Positions 1-7,850 of a stretch of 64,000 nucleotides of DNA are shown here, one piece after another (the first letter of the stretch is position 1; every line of letters starts with the position of its first letter). A model generated the notes under the pieces. That model saw nothing but the letters and a program-made list of their open reading frames with translations. It had not been told where the DNA came from and searched no databases. This stretch comes from Mesorhizobium sp. YC-39 (GTDB lineage: Bacteria; Pseudomonadota; Alphaproteobacteria; Rhizobiales; Rhizobiaceae). The stretch spans positions 62,001-126,000 of the forward strand of contig NZ_JAOWPS010000008.1 of NCBI RefSeq assembly GCF_025753795.1, read 5' to 3'. The position numbers and the translations under genes are program-made.

Positions 1-225
1 CATCTGTTCCGGGAACGTCTCGATCGAGTGGCCGGGAATAAACCATGTGGTCTTGATGCCGAACCGTTCGAACAGTTTCAGCAGGCGCATGCTGCCGACT
101 TCACCGGCAAACAGGCCGCGTGAAATATCGTCCGGCGAATCCTCGCCGCCATAAGACCCGAGCCAGCCGGCCACCGCATCGACATCGACGCCAAAGCTGC
201 ACAGAATTTCCTTTGCCACGGTCAT
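1..225 (-). CDS. PgdA-like polysaccharide deacetylase family protein (N-terminal part)
   Basis: The first 75 codons are in the window and the rest lies beyond the left edge. The visible N-terminus closely resembles, from memory, Helicobacter pylori PgdA (HP0310) and related polysaccharide-deacetylase-fold proteins, with the stretch GVDVDAVAGWLGSYGGED and the later motif PGHSIETFPEQM. The early Asp residues in GVDVDA sit where the NodB fold places its metal-binding aspartates. Members act on peptidoglycan or, in some cases, on cyclic imides, so the substrate is open. The start at 225 follows AAGGAG at 6-nt spacing. It is the last visible gene of the ABC/SDR operon that begins at 7231, which hints at a small-molecule role rather than a cell-wall one; that is inference. 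Confidence 0.75.
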   Translation of the reverse strand, partial: MTVAKEILCSFGVDVDAVAGWLGSYGGEDSPDDISRGLFAGEVGSMRLLKLFERFGIKTTWFIPGHSIETFPEQM

Positions 226-270
226 TTTCTCCTTGGGGTTTTCCGGTCCATTTTATGGGCTCGATGTTTT

Positions 271-1380
271 TCAGGTCGCCGGGATGACCGTTGCCTGGCC
301 AGGCTGCCAGGCAAGCAAGACATCCGACCCCGCGGGAAAGACGCCCGGCGGATACTTGTCGATATGCGCCTCGAGCGCGATCGCCCGCCCATCCGGCAAC
401 TCGACTGAAAGATGGGAAATGTGGCCGACGACGTCGAAGCGGTTGACCTTTGCGTCGATGACATTGCCGCCGGACTGCCTGGAGATCGTGTCGCGCATAG
501 TGCGGTTCAGCGTATGAACTTCCATGGCTTCGGCCGGAATGACGACATTGACGGCAGCACCTAGGCTCATGTCGCCATTGGCACCACCGGCAAGCGTTCC
601 AAACGGCGTATCGACGATGATGCGGCCGTCCTCAACGCCCCTGACCGCACCCTGGAAGATCGTGTTGCGGCCGATAAACCGGGCAACAAATGGAGTATTG
701 GGGCGTGTATAAAGCTGATGCGGTGGGCTGATCTGTTCGACCCTGCCTTGGTTCATCACCACGATGCGGTCGGAGAGCGCCAGTGCTTCCGACTGCGCAT
801 GGGTCACGAACACGAAGGTGATGCCAAGCGTCCTTTGCAGCAGCTTCAACTCGTTCTGGATGGCTTTGCGCAAGTTCGCATCGAGCGCGCCCAGCGGTTC
901 GTCCAGAAGAAGAATATCGGGCTCGACCACCAGACCGCGGGCAAGTGCGATGCGCTGGCGCTGGCCGCCGGAAAGCCTGTCGGTTTTTTTTTCGGCAATA
1001 TCGTCCAGGCCAAGCGTCGAAAGCATGCGATCAACCTTGGCATCGCGCTCGACCTTCGCCATCCCCTTGACCTCGAGGCCATAGCCGACATTGCGGCGGA
1101 CCGTCATGTGTGGGAACAAGGCGTAATTCTGAAAGATCATCGATGTCGGGCGGTCAGCGGGCCGCATATCGTTGATGCGAACGCCCTTGACCATCATGTT
1201 GCCGGAGGAAATGCTCTCGAACCCGGCGATCATTCGCAGGGTCGTCGTCTTGCCGCAGCCTGACGGACCGAGGAATGCGATGAACTCGCCCTTGTTGACG
1301 GACAGGTTGAAGTCGATCACGGCTGGCGTGCCGTTGTCGTAAACCTTGCCGATCTTGTACAGTTCGAGATCGTAAATCAT
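271..1380 (-). CDS. Spermidine/putrescine-type ABC transporter ATPase (canonical copy)
   Basis: A 369-residue PotA/CysA-type ATPase that would power import by hydrolysing ATP on the inner face of the membrane. Visible motifs in order are Walker A GPSGCGKT near residue 38, a Q-loop in FQNYALFPHMTV, signature LSGGQRQRIALARG near 140, Walker B LLLDEPLGALD, and an intact H-loop FVTHAQSEAL. The C-terminal third fits a TOBE-like regulatory domain. I chose the ATG at 1380 because the upstream extension to 1467 has no family similarity and would abut the previous stop. This is the second ATPase gene of the operon; the other (6155-7231) has a defective H-loop, so the two may pair in one transporter. 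Confidence 0.9.
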   Translation of the reverse strand: MIYDLELYKIGKVYDNGTPAVIDFNLSVNKGEFIAFLGPSGCGKTTTLRMIAGFESISSGNMMVKGVRINDMRPADRPTSMIFQNYALFPHMTVRRNVGYGLEVKGMAKVERDAKVDRMLSTLGLDDIAEKKTDRLSGGQRQRIALARGLVVEPDILLLDEPLGALDANLRKAIQNELKLLQRTLGITFVFVTHAQSEALALSDRIVVMNQGRVEQISPPHQLYTRPNTPFVARFIGRNTIFQGAVRGVEDGRIIVDTPFGTLAGGANGDMSLGAAVNVVIPAEAMEVHTLNRTMRDTISRQSGGNVIDAKVNRFDVVGHISHLSVELPDGRAIALEAHIDKYPPGVFPAGSDVLLAWQPGQATVIPAT

Positions 1381-1466
1381 CGCACTCACTTCGCGAAAAT
1401 GGACGCGGGCAAAAACAGGCGTGGGGCGGGCAAAGCAAGGCTGACTGCCCGCCCGCCCGTCAGACA

Positions 1467-2702
1467 TCAGGCGCTCAGGAATTCATCCCACTTCTGGACG
1501 AGGTGATCATATTCTTCCGGCCACTGGTGCCAGTAAGCGACGTTGGCCGCGCGTGTTTCGAGTGAACCGCCATCACGCAGATCGCCTTCCTTGATGCCGC
1601 GCTCCTCAGCACCGACCCAGGGCTTGCCTTCATACCAGAAGGCATATTTTTCAGGCGACATGACCTCCTTGATATTGGTCGTCGGCGAATAATAGCCCTG
1701 CTCCGAAACGGTGATGCCGGGTGTGCCCGACAGCCAGTAATCGGCATAGGCTTCGACGGCGGCTTTGTTCGGCGTGCCCTTCAGCATGGTGTTGCCGATC
1801 GACCACCCGCGATAGCCTTCCTTGGGGATGGCGTATTTGCACGCCTTCCCCTGAGCCTTGACGGCCATGACGGCCGGCTGCCAGGCGTCGCACACGACGA
1901 TTTCACCGGAAGCGAGGAAGTTGACGAGTTCGCCGAAATCGCCCCAAAGGGCGCGGAACTGGCCGTCCTTCTTCTTGGAAACCAGGAATTTCGCTGCTTC
2001 ATCGATCTCAGCGGCCGATGGATTGCCCGGGTTCTTCACATCCGAGAGGCCAAGCGTGTTCATCGCCATCACGGCTTGGCCGAAGGCGGTCAACGGGTCG
2101 GTGTTGAGGCCGGACTTGCCCTTCCACTTGGAATCGAAAATAGCCGTCCAGCTGTTTGCTTCTTCTTCGGAAACGATTTCCGGATTGTAGCCAACGGAAT
2201 CGAAGTTGAAGACAGAAGGCACCATCCACAACGCCGTCTGTGTTTCGTCCGTCCAGATCTGGCCGACGATCTGCGCCGAGGCAGGCCACTTCGGGTCGGG
2301 CTTCTTGAAGATGTCGCGGATGTTCGACCAGTTCTTCAGCGCCGACGTCGCGATCGGATCGGCATTGTCGGTCATCACGACGGACGGCAGACGCTCACCA
2401 ATGGTTTCCCAGACGTCATAGTCCTTGGAACCGGACAGGATCTTGGTCTGTGCATCCGGAAAGGTTGCCGCCGTACCCGAGGTCGAGCCGACGCCGCTTG
2501 CCTTCTTGAAGTCGGCCAGAATGCGTTCCTGAACGGTCACCGAAAGACCGATGGTGCGCAGCTGCTCGGATGCAAGCGCAGTGCTTTGCGCGAAAGCGGC
2601 GCTGGAAGACAGGAAATGCGTACCACCTCCCATTGCAAGCGCCATTGCACCTGCGGAACGCTTCAGCAGCGAACGACGATTCATTTCTGATGAAACTGAC
2701 AT
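1467..2702 (-). CDS. PotD-type extracellular solute-binding protein
   Basis: A 411-residue periplasmic binding protein of the spermidine/putrescine (PotD/POPT) type, expected to capture the substrate for the permeases at 4355-6102. The N-terminus shows a twin-arginine-like signal, NRRSLLKRS, followed by an Ala/Gly-rich hydrophobic stretch and an SSAAFAQ cleavage region near residue 39. The start at 2702 has GGAG at 8-nt spacing. The gene is separated from the upstream SDR by 118 nt holding a strong hairpin (2784-2808), which may set its expression relative to the rest of the operon. The true ligand cannot be read from sequence; this family covers polyamines, iron chelates, amino acids and opine-like compounds. 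Confidence 0.88.
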   Translation of the reverse strand: MSVSSEMNRRSLLKRSAGAMALAMGGGTHFLSSSAAFAQSTALASEQLRTIGLSVTVQERILADFKKASGVGSTSGTAATFPDAQTKILSGSKDYDVWETIGERLPSVVMTDNADPIATSALKNWSNIRDIFKKPDPKWPASAQIVGQIWTDETQTALWMVPSVFNFDSVGYNPEIVSEEEANSWTAIFDSKWKGKSGLNTDPLTAFGQAVMAMNTLGLSDVKNPGNPSAAEIDEAAKFLVSKKKDGQFRALWGDFGELVNFLASGEIVVCDAWQPAVMAVKAQGKACKYAIPKEGYRGWSIGNTMLKGTPNKAAVEAYADYWLSGTPGITVSEQGYYSPTTNIKEVMSPEKYAFWYEGKPWVGAEERGIKEGDLRDGGSLETRAANVAYWHQWPEEYDHLVQKWDEFLSA

Positions 2703-2783
2703 TGCTTTATCTCCAGTTGTTCTTGTGTTCCCCGGAGCATCCCCCTGTGGACACTCCTAATCTGTTGTTCTGGCGTAGTAATT

Positions 2784-2808
2784 CCGAAAACCCGTTCGGG
2801 GTTTTCGG
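2784..2808 (-). terminator. Intercistronic hairpin upstream of the binding-protein gene
   Basis: A perfect 10-bp stem (CCGAAAACCC at 2784-2793 and GGGTTTTCGG at 2799-2808) with a 5-nt loop lies between the SDR stop (2821) and the binding-protein start (2702). On the minus strand it is followed by AATTACT but no real U-run, so it may be an RNA-stabilising or attenuating hairpin rather than a full terminator. Confidence 0.55.
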
Positions 2809-2820
2809 GGACGTCGTGTG

Positions 2821-3594
2821 CTAGTATCGGCCTACAAGGAGGCCACCATCCACGACCAGCGTCTGACCGGTCATGTATCTCGCGCCGCGTGATGCGAGGA
2901 ATGTGATCACGTCGGCAATCTCTTCGGGTTCACCGATGCGCCCCATTGGAATGAAGGCGCCTGCGGCTTCGGCGCCCGCGGCCCCCAGCGAATTTTCCTC
3001 CGACAAAAGCTGGGCGGTGCGGATATAGCCAGGCGCCATGCCGTTGACGCGGATACCGTCACGAGCAAGTTCCACCGCAAGGCCGCGCACCAGGCCGACG
3101 ACGCCGGCCTTGGCGGCGGAATAGTGCACATGTTCGTCCCAGCCATAGGACGTCCCCATGATCGAGGAGAGCGCGACGATGGCGCCGGATTTGCGCGCCT
3201 TCATTCCGGGAACAGCGGCACGCGCAACGCGGAAAATACCCTTCAGATCGATATCGAACGTCAGGTCCCACTTGTCGTCGTCAAGCGTTTCGAGCGGCGC
3301 CTTGTGGGCGATGCCGGCATTGGCAACGAGCACATCTATCCGGCCCAAACGCGCCTCCACATCGGCGACCAGCGCGTCGACGGCGGACGTCGAGCGCACG
3401 TCCAGCAAATGGAATTCAGCCGACCCGCCAGCCATTCGAATTGCCTCAACCGTGTCGTTGCCTTCGCGCTCCAGCACATCGGTGACGACGACATGGTCGC
3501 CAAGCGCTGCGAAGGCTTTGGCTGTCGCATGCCCGATGCCGATGCCGGCACCGGTGATGAGAACGACGCGGGAAGAAAGCTGCGTGTCAGTCAT
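2821..3594 (-). CDS. Short-chain dehydrogenase/reductase (SDR) A
   Basis: A 257-residue classical SDR with the cofactor motif TGAGIGIG near the N-terminus, an NAG motif in LVANAGIAHKAPLE, the catalytic Ser in LSSIMGTSYGW, and the YxxxK pair in HYSAAKAGVVGL. The C-terminal GQTLVVDGG is typical of FabG-like SDRs. I placed the start at 3594 because AGGGA lies about 10 nt upstream, whereas the ATG at 3603 would overlap that site. It likely oxidises or reduces a hydroxyl or carbonyl group of the compound imported by the flanking ABC system. It is a distant paralogue of the next gene; two SDRs together suggest successive oxidations, but the substrate is unknown. Confidence 0.88.
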   Translation of the reverse strand: MTDTQLSSRVVLITGAGIGIGHATAKAFAALGDHVVVTDVLEREGNDTVEAIRMAGGSAEFHLLDVRSTSAVDALVADVEARLGRIDVLVANAGIAHKAPLETLDDDKWDLTFDIDLKGIFRVARAAVPGMKARKSGAIVALSSIMGTSYGWDEHVHYSAAKAGVVGLVRGLAVELARDGIRVNGMAPGYIRTAQLLSEENSLGAAGAEAAGAFIPMGRIGEPEEIADVITFLASRGARYMTGQTLVVDGGLLVGRY

Positions 3595-3611
3595 GATCTT
3601 CATTTCCCTGT

Positions 3612-4358
3612 TCACAGCATCACATCGCCGGAATTCGGACCGAGCGTCTGTCCGACAAACAGGCTGGCCTGCGGCGAAGCGAGAAAGGCAACGGTTGCCG
3701 CCACTTCCTCAGGCTCGCCGAAACGGCCAAGCGGCAGTTCGGATGCCTTGCGGGTGCGCCATTCCAGCGACAGTTCCCGAACGAGCGGTGTGTTGATAGG
3801 CCCAGGCGCAACCGCATTGATGCGCACGCCGCGGCTCGACACCTCTCGGGCCAGCGACTTGGTCATGCCGATGATCGCCGATTTGGCGGCCGCGTAATGC
3901 GAAAGCTCGACGCCGCCGATCTGGCCAAGCTGCGACGCGACATTGATGACGGCGCCCCTGCCGGCCCTCAGCATCGCCGGCAGAACCATCTTCGTCATCA
4001 GGAAGGTTCCGCGCACATGCACCGCAAACATCCGGTCGAAATCCTCTATCTCGAGATTTTCAAACAGCGACTGATGCACGATGCCGGCATTGTTGATCAG
4101 CAGATCCGTGTCGCCGAAGGCTGCGACGGCCGCCGCATGGATGGCCTTTGCGTCCTCTTGGGACGAGACGTCGCCGGCGGCTGCGGTGGCTTTTGCGCCG
4201 GAGGCGGCAATTTCCGCGACCACGACCTGCGCGCGCTCAAGATTGAGGTCGTTCACCAGGACGGCATAACCATCGGCGGCGAGCCGGACGGCTATCGCCC
4301 TGCCTATGCCGGAACCGGCGCCGGTGACGATTGCGCTCGCTGTTTCGGCGGGCATCAT
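3612..4358 (-). CDS. Short-chain dehydrogenase/reductase (SDR) B
   Basis: A 248-residue classical SDR with TGAGSGIG, a cofactor-binding Asp in LVNDLN, NNAG in LLINNAGIVHQS, and the Ser-Tyr-Lys triad in NVASQLGQIGGVELSHYAAAKSAI. It overlaps the end of the upstream permease gene by 4 nt (ATGA type), so translation is probably coupled, and it is followed after 17 nt by SDR A. The Asp after the second beta strand usually favours NAD over NADP. Its presence inside the transporter operon implies that the imported compound is oxidised straight after uptake; I cannot name that compound. Confidence 0.88.
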   Translation of the reverse strand: MMPAETASAIVTGAGSGIGRAIAVRLAADGYAVLVNDLNLERAQVVVAEIAASGAKATAAAGDVSSQEDAKAIHAAAVAAFGDTDLLINNAGIVHQSLFENLEIEDFDRMFAVHVRGTFLMTKMVLPAMLRAGRGAVINVASQLGQIGGVELSHYAAAKSAIIGMTKSLAREVSSRGVRINAVAPGPINTPLVRELSLEWRTRKASELPLGRFGEPEEVAATVAFLASPQASLFVGQTLGPNSGDVML

Positions 4359-5200
4359 GCCTCCTCCTGGATGGCGACCCGGCGGGCGCGGCGGATCGAC
4401 AGCATCATCAGCGCCGCGTAGGTTCCGAGCAGTGCGAAGGAAAACAGCGTCGTCAGCACGCCGAAGGCGAAGACGTTCGGATGGACCTCCACCGAGAAGG
4501 TTCCATAGATAGCGAGCGGCAGCGTCAGGTCACGGCCTGACGCAAACAGGGTGCGCGAAAACTCATCATAGGACAGCGTGAAGGCGAACAGCATGGCCGA
4601 GAGGACGCCAGGAAAAATCAGCGGAAACGTCACCTTGCGGAACGTTTTCACCGGCGACACGCCAAGCGACCAGGAGGCCTCCTCTACGTTCTGGTCGAAG
4701 CGGTTGAGGATTGCCAGCATCACGAGGAACGCGAAGGGATAGGTATAGACGACGTGAAGGACGAAGGTCGTTCCCCACCAGTGCCGGTCGACACCCAGCG
4801 CATTGGCGACCAGCGCCATGCCAAGCCCGACAAGCACGCCCGGAACCATCATACCGAGCACGATCAGGTAGAAAGCAAAACCGGAGCCCGTAAACTTCTT
4901 GCGGAATGCCTGTGCGGAGGTAACCCCGAGAACGGTCGAGACGATCATCGTCATCACTGCCAGGAGGAGGGAGCGGACGAGCGCCTCCTCGATCGGCAGC
5001 GGTGCGATGCGCGTCGGCGGTGTCAGGCCGAAAAGATGCTTGTACCAATAGGTCGACCATTCGATGATCGGAAACTGCGGACCGCCTTCCGGTCCCGTCT
5101 GGAAGGACAGGATGGCAAGAACCACCATCGGGCCATAGAGAAACACGAGAAACAGCGTCGTATAGATGCCAAGAGCCAGTTTTGTTCCGCTTGCCTGCAT
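4355..5200 (-). CDS. ABC transporter permease, PotC-like
   Basis: A 281-residue inner-membrane permease with an N-terminal hydrophobic segment (LGIYTTLFLVFLYGPMVVLAIL) and about six predicted membrane spans. The cytoplasmic EAA loop is recognisable as NVEEASWSLGVSPVKTFRKVTFPLIFPG, the site where such permeases dock to the ATPase. This is the second of the two permeases expected in a PotABCD-type importer. It starts 2 nt after the PotB-like stop and overlaps the following SDR gene, placing it firmly inside the operon. Confidence 0.88.
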   Translation of the reverse strand: MQASGTKLALGIYTTLFLVFLYGPMVVLAILSFQTGPEGGPQFPIIEWSTYWYKHLFGLTPPTRIAPLPIEEALVRSLLLAVMTMIVSTVLGVTSAQAFRKKFTGSGFAFYLIVLGMMVPGVLVGLGMALVANALGVDRHWWGTTFVLHVVYTYPFAFLVMLAILNRFDQNVEEASWSLGVSPVKTFRKVTFPLIFPGVLSAMLFAFTLSYDEFSRTLFASGRDLTLPLAIYGTFSVEVHPNVFAFGVLTTLFSFALLGTYAALMMLSIRRARRVAIQEEA

Positions 5201-5202
5201 GA

Positions 5203-6102
5203 TCAGAGCTCTTTCCTGAGATCAACCACACGCAGCAACGCGGCGACGACGATGCCCATCAGGATGGTCAGAACCACGCCTGCGACCGCCGCAAAGGCCC
5301 ATTTCAACGATCCGACCTGTGTCACGATAATATTGCCCAGAAGATTGACCTTGCGACCGGACAGAGCCGCCGACGTCGCGAATTCGCCAAGCACCATCAC
5401 CGACACGAAGATCGCGCCGACCACGACGCCTGGCATCGACAACGGCAGGATGATGGTGCGGAAAATCCGCCAGAAGCCGGCACCGAGATCCTGTGCGGCT
5501 TCAATGACGCTTTGGTCGATGCGGCCCATCATGAAGGCGATTGGCCCAACCATGAACACGCAATAGATCTGTGTCATGCCGATGATAACCGACAGCTCGG
5601 AAAACAGCAGCACCTCGATCGGCTTGTTGATGAGGCCTACACCCTGAAGAATGAGATTGATCGCACCCTCCTTGCCGAGCATCGGACGCCAGGCAAGAAC
5701 GCGGATCAGAAACGACGTCCAGAACGGAATAACGCAGAGCACCAAGAGCACCGTCTGCAGGGTCTTGTTGCGCACGAACAGCCCGACAAAAAGGGCAGCC
5801 GGATAACCGATGATCAGGGTGGCTGCCAGGACGATGAGCCAGATACGAATTGTCGTCCAGAGGGCGCTGAGATAGGTGTCGCTGGAGAAGAACGTCACCC
5901 AGCTCTTGATCGTCAGCGTCGGCGTTATCGCAAACGTGGTCTGCGTCCAGAACGAGACGTAGACCATCATCAGGATCGGCACGACGAGAAAGAGAACCAT
6001 CCAGATCACGCCAGGCGCAAGCAGCCAAAGCGTCTTGTCGGCCATCTTCCTTGCGGGCCGGTCGGCGGACACAGGTTCAGCTGTGGCGGCGGTCATCGCC
6101 AT
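5203..6102 (-). CDS. ABC transporter permease, PotB-like
   Basis: A 299-residue inner-membrane permease. A cytoplasmic, polar N-terminus of about 25 residues is followed by a long hydrophobic span (LLAPGVIWMVLFLVVPILMMVYVSF), with roughly six spans in total. The EAA loop reads VIEAAQDLGAGFWRIFRTIILPLSMPG. The start at 6102 has GGAG at 8-nt spacing. It forms the membrane pore with the PotC-like protein encoded next. Between it and the upstream ATPase gene lie 52 nt with no evident regulatory structure. Confidence 0.88.
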   Translation of the reverse strand: MAMTAATAEPVSADRPARKMADKTLWLLAPGVIWMVLFLVVPILMMVYVSFWTQTTFAITPTLTIKSWVTFFSSDTYLSALWTTIRIWLIVLAATLIIGYPAALFVGLFVRNKTLQTVLLVLCVIPFWTSFLIRVLAWRPMLGKEGAINLILQGVGLINKPIEVLLFSELSVIIGMTQIYCVFMVGPIAFMMGRIDQSVIEAAQDLGAGFWRIFRTIILPLSMPGVVVGAIFVSVMVLGEFATSAALSGRKVNLLGNIIVTQVGSLKWAFAAVAGVVLTILMGIVVAALLRVVDLRKEL

Positions 6103-6154
6103 CCTTCAATCTCCACGGCGCAAACAAAAACCAAAAACATTGCCCGGGCGCGAT

Positions 6155-7231
6155 TCATGCATAAACAAGTGCATTCTGGCGTTTCCAGACGAGGGCGTAG
6201 CGGCTGTGCGGCACGCAGGTCTGCGGTGCAGCCTGGCTGAGGTGGGACTCAACCTCGATCACTCGCCCGTCATCGAGCGAGAAAAAGGAGTTGATGGCCG
6301 CGCCTGAATATTCGTCGGCAATGAATGTTCCCTCGAGGCGGACTTCCTCTGCTGTAACGGGGGATGCGAGCGGCCTGACGGAGATTCGATCGTAACGGAT
6401 GGCATAGGCCGGCTGACCGCGCGCATCAGCCTTCTGACCCTGCAACGGAAATTTTCCCACCGAAGTGACAAACTCATCGTTCGAGAGCTGTCCTTCGAAG
6501 AGATTGTAGCAATTGAGAAATCTTGCCACGGAGGCGGACCGCGGCTGGTTGTAGACAGTGTCGGCGTCGTCAGCCTGCGCGATGCGCCCGCGATCCAGCA
6601 CGAGCACGGCGTCACCCATCGCCAGGGCCTCGGTCTCACTGCCGGTCACATGGAGAAACGTTACGCCGCAGCGCTCGCGGATTGTGCGCAACTCAGCGCG
6701 CATGCGCGTGCGCAAATTGGCATCGAGCGCACCAAGCGGCTCATCCAGCAGGACCAGCGACGGCTCGGTTATCAAAGTTCGGGCCAGCGCCACGCGCTGA
6801 CGCTGGCCGCCGGAAATCTGCGTGACGCCACGGTCTTCAAGACCGGTCAGACCGACGAGAGCAACGATATCCTTGACCCTGGCGCGGACGACGGTCGAAT
6901 CCGTGATCGGATTCAATTCCCGGTTCTCCAGGCCGAAAGCAATATTCTTTGCGACGGACAGATGCGGAAACAGAGCGAAATTCTGGAATACGAAGCCGAT
7001 GTTGCGGCGATGCGGCGGGACCGCTTCGACGCGTTCACCCTTGAAAAGGACGCTGCCACTATCGGGAGTCTCGAAACCGGCGATCACGCGCAACAGGATC
7101 GTCTTGCCCGATCCGCTCGGACCGAGAAGCGAGATATAGGCATTGTCCGGCAGTGAGATATCTATGCCGTCGAGCGCCCGCAGCGCGCCGTAAGCCTTTG
7201 TCACCTGAGAGAGTTGCAAAACTGCTGCCAC
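6155..7231 (-). CDS. ABC transporter ATPase with a missing switch histidine
   Basis: A 358-residue PotA-type ATPase and probably the first gene of the operon. Visible motifs are Walker A GPSGSGKT at about residues 37-44, Q-loop FQNFALFPHLSV, signature ISGGQRQRVALART near 139, and Walker B LVLLDEPLGALD near 160. The H-loop, normally VTHDQxEA, reads HVTGSETEAL, so the switch histidine near residue 197 is glycine. A C-terminal TOBE-like region follows. I chose the GTG start at 7231 because AGGGA lies just upstream; a TTG at 7255 is an alternative. The operon also encodes a canonical ATPase (271-1380), so this protein may form the degenerate half of a heterodimeric motor. Confidence 0.88.
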   Translation of the reverse strand: MAAVLQLSQVTKAYGALRALDGIDISLPDNAYISLLGPSGSGKTILLRVIAGFETPDSGSVLFKGERVEAVPPHRRNIGFVFQNFALFPHLSVAKNIAFGLENRELNPITDSTVVRARVKDIVALVGLTGLEDRGVTQISGGQRQRVALARTLITEPSLVLLDEPLGALDANLRTRMRAELRTIRERCGVTFLHVTGSETEALAMGDAVLVLDRGRIAQADDADTVYNQPRSASVARFLNCYNLFEGQLSNDEFVTSVGKFPLQGQKADARGQPAYAIRYDRISVRPLASPVTAEEVRLEGTFIADEYSGAAINSFFSLDDGRVIEVESHLSQAAPQTCVPHSRYALVWKRQNALVYA

Positions 7232-7850
7232 GATTTCCCTGCCGGTTTCTCGCAAGTAAACTGTCGCTTACGTCACCGCGCGTGCCGCGGAAACGTTTCC
7301 GCGAACGGGCAAGCCGGTAGCGGGCTGCGCGCATGATTAGCGCGCGCATCGAAGCATTCGTTTCTTGTGGTTTGTGGTCATCCACCTCGGGATGCTTCTT
7401 CCGGCATCCGCGTCAAAATTTATGGCATAAATGATTTTTGTATTCAATAGGCTTTTTAGCATTTCGCTATTTTGTGCGCTGTGGGGCAAATGGCTGACAG
7501 GCGTTGGCGCCTGAATCGAAATTTCACAAACGCTTTCACCCACTGAAATGGGCCTTGGCTTTGTAACAAAGTAACAATCTACCGCTCAGGCAACACGAAA
7601 ACGCTGCCTGTTTGGAGCAAACAGAGCCTAAATTTACGGCAGAAATCCATTCTCCAGCGCAGATTCGCTGGCCACCATGGCTTCAAAGCAAGCGTCATGC
7701 CAACAACGCGGGCACCGAAATTCCAGCGCTGTCGGTCAAAATTTTCAGATTTTGTATGCAAAAGTCATTATTTGTCGATGTGAAACGTTCGCAAAATAGC
7801 GTACACACAGACATCCAGTTTTCCTGTGCTCATCAGGATCAAGACGGAGA
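7232..7850. other. Divergent regulatory gap between ABC operon and GntR gene
   Basis: About 620 nt separate the divergent start codons at 7231 and 7851. The middle (about 7400-7620) is visibly AT-richer than the coding sequence around it. It must hold the promoters of both transcription units. The only strong structure I see is the 18-bp palindrome at 7286-7303. No convincing gene is present; short reading frames here lack ribosome sites and family similarity. Confidence 0.6.
7286..7303. promoter_or_regulatory. 18-bp perfect palindrome, candidate operator
   Basis: CGCGGAAACGTTTCCGCG is a perfect palindrome 55 nt upstream of the ABC operon start codon. The AAACGTTT core with a central CG is the pattern typical of LacI/GalR-family operators. 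No LacI-type gene is present nearby, so the binding protein may be encoded elsewhere or may be the divergent GntR protein. Confidence 0.5.

Noticed and set aside
7286..7303. Reading the palindrome as a transcription terminator
   Set aside because: It lies upstream of the operon start between divergent genes and has no T-run on either side.
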